This document shows positions 9,940-19,572 of a stretch of DNA of 64,000 nt, in pieces. This stretch comes from Zhengitettix transpicula (Eukaryota > Arthropoda > Insecta > Orthoptera > Tetrigidae). Numbering within the stretch: the first letter of the stretch is position 1; each line of letters begins with the position of its first letter. Location: assembly GCA_037074705.1 (NCBI GenBank), contig CM073594.1:80291009-80355008 (forward strand). Reading direction: 5' to 3'. The position numbers and the translations under genes are program-made. A model generated the notes under the pieces. It saw only the letters and a program-made list of their open reading frames with translations. It was not told the DNA's origin and ran no database searches.

Positions 9940-10960
9940 TGTTTTTAATATAACTTAATTGTTGGCGGTACGGGTGCTTAAAGACGAAAATCGCAGCGGG
10001 TCTTTCTTTGATAATAATGGAGATTGGAGACCGCGCGCTTAGAGAACTCAGTCTGCGTGGAGTCTGTGTGGAGTCTGCGTCGAGTCTGGGTCGAGAAAGG
10101 ATACATAAAAGAGTCTGCGAGAGATACAACACAGTTCAGTTTGCTAATCTAAAAGCATGAATAGTGCTATCCAGGACGTCCAACGGCGAGATTTAATAGT
10201 TTACATAAACAGAGACTTCAAGGAGACCTGCGTCCGAGGGCTGACTAAGGGGCGGCTAATCCAGGTTTCAAGATAGCAGAGATCCAGAGTAACGACAGCG
10301 TCTGTTCATAATCTAAAGTGTAGAATCAGTTAATAATGGCCTGTTTAGTGGGTGTTGCCTTAAAGATACAAGAGTCCTAACTGGTACCAGTAGCACTGTC
10401 GTGACTACAAAACAATTATTAATAATTGTAAACGATAATTAAAGGGTATAGTCAGATTTCGTTGTCGTTTTTTTTTCATTCGTTTTCTTTTGTTTCTTGT
10501 ATTTAATATTGTATTCCAATAACTTCAATGAGTTTGGATTGTTAATGTTTCACTTCATTGGATTGTATTTGTTCTTATTATCAAACCCAGTGATGACCCT
10601 GAGATAAAGATTGTAAAAATATAAAGCTGTATTTTCATAGAACGCCACGAATTAATCAAATAAAATTGAAATATATGTTTGTTAAATTGATGGAATTCGG
10701 CGTTCAAAGCAGGGATTATAATGTGTAATTATCAACAATAAATTTTTAAATCATAATAATTTTGTTAATTATTCCTATTTAATTAAGACCACCTTTTAAA
10801 TCATTACATGAATTTGCGTTTTCAACAAGTGGCTAACTATCATTCAAATTTTAATTAATTTTTTTGTTTAAATATATCTTTTAATTAAATACTTTTAATT
10901 ATTACATAAATGGCCCAACACCGTGGGGCAAATTTAATTCATCCCCGTTTTTAATTATTA
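9937..10960 (+). mobile_element. LTR-K solo LTR, copy 3
   Basis: It contains the family blocks in order: a GC-rich upstream part with TTGGCGGTACG, then CTGGTACCAGTAGC (10380), GTCAGATTTCGTT (10450), AACCCAGTGATGACCCTGAG (10585), and primer-binding-site-like units TTGCGTTTTCAACAAGTGGC (10813) and TGGCCCAACACCGTGGGGC (10911). The latter follows ATTACATAAA, resembling an LTR end joined to a PBS. Both edges lie in TA tracts, and the exact ends are uncertain. A TATA-like CATAAAAG at about 10105 lies where an LTR promoter would be expected. Confidence 0.65.
10051..10094 (+). repeat. 11-bp minisatellite in LTR-K copy 3
   Basis: Four head-to-tail copies of GTCTGNGTSGA. It lies just upstream of the TATA-like box and is absent from the other LTR copies, so it arose in this lineage. 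Confidence 0.85.
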
Positions 10961-10983
10961 TAATATATATATATATATATATA

Positions 10984-11604
10984 TCTTCTATTATATAATC
11001 ATAAACTATCAAGTTATGCAAGCGACTAATTGCTTGAAAATTTAGTAGATTTCTGCGTTTTGTCAAATTATTTGAGTTAAATATTCTGATTTATAAATGT
11101 CGAATACAATTTGTAGTGCTATTAAAATCGCAGTGGATAACTGAATCTTGCCTCCGGATGGTTTAATTAATTTTCGATAATATTCAATTACAGGACTCGG
11201 ACGTGTTTATGTAATTAATATGTCGCACGAAGCAGAAATGTAATCGCATTTAAAATAATTTTGGTGTTTAATAGCGCAATTGACGAAGTTGTAGGACGTG
11301 TACCATGACTTAGGGAAAGTAAGTAATAACGTACTACTTCCACAGCTTTTTAACAATTCATAATTCATCTTCGTATTTTTATGGGAGAGGGGCGGGGGTG
11401 TTAGAATATTAAACACAAATTTTAGGAATGAAATGTATTATTTTGGAGACTAATGATTGTAATACATTAGATATTTTAAAATAAGCTGTCCTGTTTTATT
11501 TATTTAAATATTCTACCATTTATATGTCTTATTTATCCGTCAGAGAATAAAGTTTTTAATATCAGGTGTTTTAAGTTTAAATATCGTTTTAGTAATATCA
11601 ACCC
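10984..11604. other. AT-rich, no recognisable gene
   Basis: Short frames only (69 codons at 11207-11416, minus). No domain or repeat recognised. Confidence 0.55.
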
Positions 11605-11790
11605 ATGATTTCATTCAAAGTACCGGCCCGCGCTCGCTACACATTTACGGTCAATTTTTCGACACCACGCGTTCACTTTCGACACAAACCAATCATCAAG
11701 CTATTTGATGATCCGTCGACGAAAACAGATGGTAGTCGGAAAGGGCCAGGTCTGGTGAATAAGCGACACGGTGTAGCATCTCCAAGGTGA
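11605..11790 (-). pseudogene. mariner transposase C-terminal scrap
   Basis: The minus strand of about 11788-11705 translates as HRVAYSPDLALSDYHLF, the segment around the third catalytic Asp of mariner transposases (usually YSPDLAPSDYHLF). Farther on, about 11690-11610 gives RKCVASAGRYFE, which matches the family's C-terminal ASDGQYFE region. The sequence between these is shortened. No inverted terminal repeats were found. It is richer in CpG than its surroundings. Confidence 0.7.
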
Positions 11791-12458
11791 GTGCCTCCAA
11801 GTTGTTTATGTGACGTGTGTGATGGTGCGTTGACGTATTTTACGTTAACATACGTTTTAATATTTTTCTTAAAATCTTGAACAATATTATTTCACCGATT
11901 CTCACTTTTTGTATTCCATGAACTTATATTAATAAATTATTCAGTAAATTTAATTGGATATCATTACCAAGAAATGCACGAACATTTATACAGAAAAGTA
12001 TGGAATTCTTTGACCCAAAGAAATATTAGGAACCTGTATTATTTTCTTCAGCGTAATTTCTTTGGAGCTTTAATCCACTGACTACTTTTTCGTACTAAAA
12101 TTATTTATTGCCAGAATATCTTGATGCAACACTCGTTATTAGATTTATAAGACTACAAATCTGTAGTACACTTGATAGTGCAATAGATAAGAAACATCGC
12201 AATTAAATATTTTCTGAAATTTTGTTTCTTCTCATTCATTTCTAATGATATGTAAGTACGATAAATAAAATATTTAATCTAGATAAAATGTAATAATTTT
12301 AATAAAATGATTAAAATTATAATGAATTATATATTTGAATTTAAGTTTTCACCTACAACTTTTATTCTTCTAAGACAATGACGTTATAATTAATAGAAGG
12401 TTCCAGCAAATAAATGATGTAAGACACATTAATTGAGTTCTATTTCGGTTATTAAATA
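11791..12458. other. AT-rich, no recognisable gene
   Basis: No assignable feature. Confidence 0.55.
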
Positions 12459-12460
12459 CT

Positions 12461-13590
12461 AGCTGGGTGCCCGGAATTGCTCGAGAAGTCATTTCTCCAT
12501 AACCCCGATTTGACTACAGTCTAGGTAGCTTTTATGTTATTTGTGTGTAACGCAACTCGACGTGTATCACTAAATCCGAAGGCGGCTGAACTCATTGACA
12601 CTGAATAAGTTTCATTCAACGAATATATCGCCGTTTGTACCTGTTCGAAAATTTCCATTTTACCCAGTTAGTCACAATGAAACTCAGCGGCATACATAAC
12701 CCCAGAATTAAACTGGAATCTCGGTCTATTCTCGTTATTTTCATGCAACACTCTACCAAACCCCACCCCTAAGCATGCACCCCTCCCACGCCAATAGGGG
12801 TTGAAATTATACACAGAGAATATCTACCGAAATATTATGAATTTAAATGACACCGGAAAATATTTATTTGACGCAAATATCGACTGGTTAACATTTTTGA
12901 ACATTTATAGCCCCACCAACGTCCGTCCAGACCCTCCTACACTCGCCCACCTCCACGCGTTACCGAGGTTGTCATAAATAAATTCAGCGACATCCATCAC
13001 TCCGATTTGTCTCGAATCTCGGTTCTTAACGCGTTATTTTCACGTATCTACCCTCCACCTCAAAACGTGCGAATCTGTCATGGCAAAAGGGTTTGATATT
13101 TTACACACTCAACATCGGTAGGAATACTACCAATCTAATTAACCCTCAAAATATTTATTCAATGCTAATTTCGGCCGTTATTAAATGTTTCAAAATTTCC
13201 ACCCCTGTCCAAACACGCCCCTGAGGGTTAAACGGCCAATTGGCTGTCATAATTAAACTCAACGACATCCATAACCCAGGATTTGTCTAACAACAACGGT
13301 AGATATATTATCTACGTCATTGACCCCTAAAATTATTTATTACACGAAAATAACAAATATTTAACATGTTTAAAAATTCCGCCCATTCCCAACACCGCGT
13401 CTGGTGGTTAAATTGCCAATTGAATGTCATAATTCATCTCAGCGACATCCATAATCCTGGATTTGACTCAAATCTCAGTTGTATTCGCGTTATTTTCTTT
13501 TAACATCCGTCACCCGCGCCCCTAAGTTAAGGGTGCTCCTTTTCCATGAGGGGTTGAAATTATACTCAGATAAATACTGCATTATTTATT
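12461..13590 (+). mobile_element. Family Y element, 3' truncated
   Basis: It begins with CTAGCTGGGTGCCCGG, the terminus shared by Y and W elements. It then holds degenerate ~250-280-bp monomers, marked by CAGCGACATCCAT (12976, 13258, 13439) and by GTTGAAATTATAC (12790, 13555). C-rich stretches separate the monomers. The far terminus, with ACATACATAC repeats, is missing. No long frame is conserved between monomers, so it is non-autonomous. Confidence 0.65.
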
Positions 13591-13599
13591 AAATTAGAT

Positions 13600-14825
13600 A
13601 GTAATAGTTAAATAATTTCCAATGTACTTTTACAATCTTAAAGAAAATTGTTTTGCGCCTTTTTACATTTGCATAGTTCCCTATATTTGAAAATTTTTAT
13701 TTCCTGTTCAAACACTGGCGAGAAACAGTCTAACTTCCCCCATTTTCAGTTAATTGTTCGTATATTGGAAGTACATTCCTATGTCAAAGGAGTGCTTTAG
13801 TTGTTTATCCGTGGTGTGCTTATTAACGCTCAGCTTGTGTTTGCATTTACGTGGTGATAATCGGAATGTTGGCCTTGTCATGAGCATTATTAGATCTGTT
13901 AGCGCCAGATTAGATCTGTTCGCCACAACTGACCTTTTGCTATGAATGGTACAATCACACGAAATTCGTACGCGTTACACACCTGTCACTGAGCCTTTTA
14001 CGTCTCACGGACAGAGTACCATTCTAACAGGCCTATTGGAAGCTGTATATCATTACAGACAAGCTCAAGAAAAATTTCTCAAGCCTCGACCTTTAACACC
14101 ATTATATATCTAAACACAAAACCGTAAAACTTGTGACTTAAAAAATTATTAAATTGTTAATATAACCAAAATAAAATATTATAGTTAATATAAACCTCCC
14201 TGATTATTAGTTGTCAGAACATAGTTTTATGTTTAATGTAATTGTCAAATTGTGAAGGATTCAATTACATCCGAATTAATTAAAATATTGGAAATGGGTT
14301 AACTATATAGGTATCTGTTAAACGTTAACACAGAATTGGTATACTTTGTAAATTTAATTGTTAAATAAAATTATTCTTTATTGAAGGCCCAGTGGTCGGC
14401 CCTTAGATATAGCGGTGATATATTGTAAAGTATTAATATGTAATGTAATTTCAGTATTTGTTTTAATAAATTAATTTGTTTCTAAAACTAAAAATCTTGA
14501 TTTTAGCTAGTTAAAACATCCGATAATTTTAAAGTAAATACCAAAAAATTGGAACCTCAACGTGAGGCATTATTTTTTTTATTAAATTGTTTACAAAGTT
14601 AATCAATACAAATTGGCGCCCAACGTGGGGCTTGCCTTAATTGTTAAAAGTATAATCTCTACAAATAGGCGTCGTCAACGTGTGGCTTTGTTTGTAAATT
14701 TTAATTGTTTTGGTAATTATTTTATTGGACGCTCGATTTCGCAATTGTAAATGGTGAAATACTACAAATTGGCACTCCAACGTGCAGCTTAATTAAAATT
14801 CAATCATGTATTAGTAATCAATAAT
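13600..14825 (+). mobile_element. LTR-K solo LTR, copy 4, with PBS-like array
   Basis: The conserved block GGCCCAGTGGTCGGCCCTTAG is at about 14386, followed by GGTGATATATTG as in copy 9. The upstream part includes a 20-bp tandem duplication of TTAGATCTGTTNGCGCC (13890 and 13910). The right part holds four PBS-like units, annotated separately. Neither edge is exactly resolved; the right edge lies near a TA tract. Confidence 0.55.
14549..14788 (+). promoter_or_regulatory. Four tandem tRNA-Lys primer-binding-site-like units
   Basis: Units at 14550-14568, 14614-14631, 14667-14686 and 14770-14788 all follow a ...TACAAAT-type lead. The second, TGGCGCCCAACGTGGGGC, is the exact 18-nt complement expected for the 3' end of tRNA-Lys(CUU), the tRNA-Lys1,2 site used by several retroelements. 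The other units are diverged copies with the same TGG...CAACGT...GC frame. A functional element needs only one such site, located outside the LTR. Confidence 0.7.
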
Positions 14826-14848
14826 ATATATTATATATATATATATAG
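14826..14848. repeat. TA-rich tract
   Basis: ATATATTATATATATATATA separates LTR-K copy 4 from the minus-strand Y element. Confidence 0.8.
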
Positions 14849-14849
14849 G

Positions 14850-15480
14850 ATGACTGTCTGTGTCTTAAACCATTCACGCGATTGCGATTAAACATTGGTG
14901 AGTTGATGTGCGCACCTCTGCGAAAGTTTCTGTCGGCCTTTCGAAGCGTTAGGCAACTCCCAAGGGATGAACAAAGGTAAAATTTAAAAAACATGCTAAA
15001 ACGGCTGATATTAGCGTCGATTAGTTACTTTTCGGGGTCGATGTGATTAATGGTTGCTGCTCCAGATCTTTTCGCGTACAACCTCAACCCTGTTATAGCA
15101 CGGAAATGCAGCTCCACTAAGGGAGGGGGTGGAGGGACGTTACATAAAAATTATAGACGGCAATGAGTTTAATTCTGACATTCGCTGTCAGTTTCGTTGC
15201 AGTTCAGCCCCTAGGTTTGGAAATGAGGGAGGAAGGGGGTGAAAAGCATAAAAGCAATGAGTAAACAATGGAGACTAGCGTTGAACCTGGGGTTGTGGAT
15301 GTGATTGACTTTAATTATGTCATTGACCATACTGGTTAAGGTGTAGTTCAACCCCTAGCAGTGAGAGGGGAAGGACGATACGAACTTCCTCTTACAATCT
15401 TATATCCGTAGACCAATTGCTACCAATCATTATACACATGTTACTTATGCTCCAGTAACAAACACTCAGGAGTTAAGATA
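14850..15480 (-). mobile_element. Degenerate family Y element (minus)
   Basis: It carries minus-strand Y landmarks: ACATGCTAAAACGGCTGATATT (about 14990, interrupted by substitutions), GGGGTGGAGGGACGTTACAT and CAATGAGTTTAATTCTGACATT. It is strongly diverged, and neither terminus is clear. Confidence 0.45.
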
Positions 15481-15483
15481 CAC

Positions 15484-15509
15484 CTCGACGTCCTCGACGT
15501 CCTCGACGT
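15484..15509 (+). repeat. 9-bp minisatellite
   Basis: Three copies of CTCGACGTC in a row. Confidence 0.85.
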
Positions 15510-15884
15510 GGTTAACGAAAATTTATTTTTGATCCTCTCATTATTGGTTGTATGTTGGTTTTATTAGGGCACCTGTTATATTTATAATCTCTGTTTAATT
15601 AAAGGCTGTATTATTTTTACTTTGTAGGTACCATTGGTATATTTAGGCTTTATTAAATTAGCGAGAAATTTTCACCCTTTTAATTCGGCGTGATTTATAC
15701 ATCGTCTTATTTTATTTAATAGGACAACAAGAAGTCTTCATACTGGTTTATTTGAAAATGGCTGCAGAGATGCCGGGTTAAGGTAACGTGAATTGTTAAA
15801 TGATCCAAACAGTGACGCTATTGATGCTGGTTTAATGAAATGTTTAGCAAGGAGTTAGTGTGGAATCAATTTCTTCTCCAGGAT
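15510..15884. other. No recognisable gene
   Basis: AT-rich sequence with no assignable feature. Confidence 0.5.
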
Positions 15885-16293
15885 AATTTAAATAAATACC
15901 TGGGAAACACACAGATAGTAAAATATATGTTTTTATTGGCTCGGCTTCGGATCTGAAACTTTTCATGTGGGTCTTCAGTGGGCCACCAATAAGCCACAAT
16001 AATATTCAAACTACATCCATTAAAAATATATAAACGACTCCTTCATTCAAAACGAAATTTCTTCGTTGCTCTTCTAACGAAAATTAGTGTACAAAGAAGA
16101 CTCCGTCAGTGAAATATCTATACATGAACAAGGTGACGGCGTAAACTTCACCTCTGAAAATTTCTCTCTGTCAAAGAGACATCTACAGCCAAAAACGAAC
16201 GCAAAAAAAAAATTAGAAACTTCTGCGGAGTAACAAGTACTCGTGAAATTCCTTTCTTACTTCAGAATAATTTATTTTTCCCGTCCCAATATA
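15885..16293. repeat. Repeat X, copy 1
   Basis: A ~410-bp unit also present at 19605-20973, where LTR-K copy 5 splits it. Shared landmarks are TTTAAATAAATACCTGGGAA, TCTTCAGTGGGCCACCAATA, AAAACGAAATTT, AAGAAGACTCCGTCAGTGAA, CAAGGTGACGGC and ACTTCTGCGGAG. On the minus strand an AATAAAAACATA string resembles a polyadenylation signal. It is possibly an LTR or a small non-autonomous element; the class is unknown. Confidence 0.6.
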
Positions 16294-16560
16294 ATATCTT
16301 ATACTTTTGCGCATCGAAAATATTTGTTACTGTCTGTTAAGAATTTGTCTTGGAATTTTGGCTCCCGCTCATCCATTTAATGTGATCCTTGAAATGCGTC
16401 ATCATTATCTCGCTCAGTAAAATTTCTTTTTGGAGACATCGTTCAGAAATAATTATTTCGTTCTTTACGAAAGGAACCATAATTCCACAGAAGAGTTAGA
16501 GTTTTAAGCTTAAGGGTTTAACTGTACCATTACAGTGCGATACGATCCTTGTAACGCTTT
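16294..16560. other. No recognisable feature
   Basis: AT-rich sequence between repeat X and the CpG-rich island. Confidence 0.5.
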
Positions 16561-17060
16561 TCGTAAATGACGTAGTGTACACTCAGGCCACGGCTGCGCT
16601 GGAAAATAAAAAGGAGGGAGTAAAGTCTTGTTTTGCTGCCTAGTTTTCAGCATTGTCGTCGCTGAAGACACAGGGCGATGAAAATATGGAGGGCTTATGC
16701 GGGGGCGGGAGAGCGGGAGTTTGTGCAGCGCGATCGTAAAGCGGCGCTTGGAAATGGGCCTGGAATAGGGGGAGCTCTTAACGCGTTTAAATTAAACAGC
16801 ACAAGTGCGATAACTGTTCGAGGAGCACTCAACTTGACATCAATGGCCGACTCTTCTGATGGAGGGCGGCGAACGGCCGGCTGTAGACGCGCCAGCAGCG
16901 GCTCAATAGTGATGAATTCACACCCACAAAACCAGTCTTTATCAACAAAAAAAACTTCAACACTATCAGCATCCTCAATTATGATTAAAGAAATCATGAA
17001 AATCAACGGAAGTGAACCGTTTCGGCAATAATCTTCTATGACCGAGACTGAGGACAAGTA
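16561..17060. other. CpG-rich island with overlapping frames on both strands
   Basis: GC and CpG content rises sharply here, with GCGCGATCGTAAAGCGGCGC and GGGCGGCGAACGGCCGGC among the strings. A 117-codon frame (plus, 16678-17031) and a 120-codon frame (minus, 16695-17057) overlap. The plus frame begins MKIWRAYAGAGEREFVQR and is rich in Ser, Ala and Thr. The minus frame is hydrophobic at its start and rich in Pro and Arg later. I recognise no domain in either. This is the strongest candidate for host-derived sequence such as an exon, a promoter or a conserved non-coding element, since I see no other copy in the window. Confidence 0.3.
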
Positions 17061-18011
17061 TTTTGTTGCAACGAAATATGAACTTCATAAATATATTTAT
17101 AAATATGCACGAATAATATATTTTACAGATTGAAGTACAAAAAAGCCTCCTAAACTGTAAAGAAATAATAAAATATAAATAATATTATAACAACCGTAGG
17201 TAGGTTAATTTTTTTAGGTTAGAGACTGGAATTAGTGAAAATTAACAAATAAATTACCGTCTGTTAAAAATAATAATGCTAGAAACTACCTTCAAACAGA
17301 GAAACTTAATAAAAGAGGAACATATTCGAATTTAATAAAGCCGGACGCTTTGACGTTAGTCCAAATTAGTTTATGTTTCTCTTTCTTTAAGTTTATCTGT
17401 ATAAAGTTCGTTTTTAGCATTATTACTGAAAATGTTATTGATTCTTAAGTGTAACAAAATGTACCTACCTCTAGTTATTTATCAAAGTCGAAAATTATAC
17501 CTACAGACAATTAAATTTTAAGAAGAATTTCAGTAATTCAAGTCTGTAATCTACGTATACAAGTTTTTAAAAAATATATTTTTGGGAACATAAATAAGCA
17601 GTTTAAACGATAATAGACTGGTTTGTGCGGCTCTTACGATTTTTCCGTCTGCTGACGATTGCAGAAACGATGTGTCGTTTTAATTTATCTTTATTTTCTG
17701 GCATCTCCATTACCGTCAACTTTACTATTAGAGACTGAACTTAAATAATTCTGCACAAAATGGGACAAATCACTGAGCTACTCTTTACTAGAATCATAAA
17801 TGTTCCAGTGTTTTCAATTCATGTTGTCATTTTTAGGAGGAAATTCTAAATTTCTGCGGCAAAGTCGTAAGCAACATGTTTCGGAAAACAAAAAGAAATT
17901 AAATATTTTCTAGATCTGTTTGTTGATTATGTCACACATTTTATAATCTATATAAATATAAACTATAGTATTATAAATAAATATCAGTAAGTCAGAAAAG
18001 TAAATATAAAG
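17061..18011. other. AT-rich, no recognisable gene
   Basis: No assignable feature. Confidence 0.55.
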
Positions 18012-18250
18012 GATATTACAAAAAAATATATATTCACTACGTTACGCCCTCTTCTACGCCCTCATTTGGAGTGAAAATTTTTCATAATTTTGTATACAAT
18101 CCAAGAATAAAATTTAAAGGGTTCAACAGCCAAAGCAGAAGAAACTTGCCTCTAAATTATACTCTTTGATTTGTATACAAAGTTATTAAAAATTTTCATG
18201 GTTGATGAGATTCTAGAAGAGAACGAAACGTCGTGAATATTTTTACATTA
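18012..18250. mobile_element. PLE foldback: inverted tail pair
   Basis: 18012-18099 and 18171-18250 are inverted imperfect copies meeting around two TTGTATACAA sequences (18090-18099 and 18171-18180). The right arm on the plus strand has TTGATGA, a TTCT/AGAA stem, and GAAACGTCG (18225 onward). The left arm on the minus strand has the matching layout with GTAACGTAG. Related single tails lie at 5953 (+) and 28655-28712 (-). Confidence 0.6.
18200..18236 (+). ncRNA. Hammerhead-like motif in PLE foldback
   Basis: TTGATGA (canonical CTGATGA with C changed to T), then GATTCTAGAAGAGAAC with a 4-bp TTCT/AGAA stem, then GAAACGTCG. The layout is intact but one core base is altered. Confidence 0.33.
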
Positions 18251-19572
18251 AGCTTTGTAATTACTTTCTGACTAAAGTTTATTTATTTATTTATAATATA
18301 ATAGTCATATATTTTTGCTTCAATATAAAATATAGTTTATCTATTATGGCTTCGTCGACTTAGGTATTAATGCATTGAAGTTTACGGTATTGGAAATAAT
18401 ATACCAGCCAGGGTTGAAAGTGTTTGAAAAAATGGTGCAGAAAAAACCATGGATGGACCAAATTTGCAAATGGAAAAATTTATTTTATGTTAACCTACTA
18501 CTCCAAGGTTCACCTTTTACAAATTTGAATTGATCAGTTTAGAAACCGTAATTGTGGTGGTAATAGGTATTTGAAATCGTGATCAAAATGTCCGTCTTTA
18601 ATTTAGAAAATTTAGCATAGGAACACATCCAAGCTATTTACGAAAATGTCGGTGGGCTATAGTGCTGCTTCTGAAGCGCATCATTGAAAATCCGGTGATC
18701 CAATTTCATGGCAAACCCGTGGATTTTGATTTGAGCGGATTGCGTTGTGGAGATTAACCTACCGAACTCAATCAATTAAGCCATTAAAGTTTGGCTATGT
18801 TGATCACAGTATAAGCAATTATTGTTCACATGATGCCTGAATTTATTTTGAAGTAACTGGAAACATGAGGTTTTTCACTGCTTTATTAAACTATTTGATC
18901 TTTTAATACACTTTGAAGTTGACAATTACAGCTGTTAATCTGTTAATCAATTACGAAACGTTTGTTATGACAATTTTCTGTTGGTGTTTTATAACTTTTT
19001 ATACAACGTGATAGTGGTCCTATCTTAGTCACATATAAATAAACAAATGTCAGGATCAGGTTTCCGATGTCAAAAGAGGTTTTATTATTCAAACAACTTG
19101 TATGAAATTCGTAAAAATTAACTTCCTTTTATCATCCATTAATATACTCTGAACATAATGTACTCGAATAACAATATATCGGTTGAATTTTGAAGCTTTG
19201 TGTAAAAAACCATATATGTTTTAAAAAAGGAATATAAGCTTAGCTTAGTTGGGGATTTAATTATTTTGAATTGTATTAGTCTTTATATTGAATCTACGCT
19301 CAGTAACAATTTAGAAGAACTTATATACTTTGGTCTGGAAATATATAGCTCCGGCTCGAATAAGGTTGGGCACACGGTAATATAATTTTTTTTTCAAAAA
19401 ACGAATACTAAATTGGAATAAATAGAAGCTTCTGGCAAAATGGTACACAACGATATTGATTATAATTGTCGATACAGAAGAAAACGAATTATTTGGCAGA
19501 GGTATATTTCACCTGAATAAAAAACAATTAATTACTTAATACGAATACTAGGAAGAGGACATGGGCTAGCAA
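18251..19572. other. No recognisable gene
   Basis: Mixed AT-rich sequence. A stretch at about 18612-18770 (+) can be read without stops for some 45 codons but has no start codon and no family I know. No other feature. Confidence 0.45.

Noticed and set aside
12976..13460. CRISPR-like regular repeats
   Set aside because: The ~280-bp spacing and long diverged monomers are those of the Y element, not short direct repeats with unique spacers.
14614..14631. Genuine PBS of a full-length LTR element
   Set aside because: No gag or pol sequence follows. Further PBS-like units and an LTR-like end come after it instead.
18612..18770. Stop-free stretch containing NPVIQFHGKPVDFDLSG
   Set aside because: No start codon, only about 45 codons, and no family match I can name. 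Left as unassigned.
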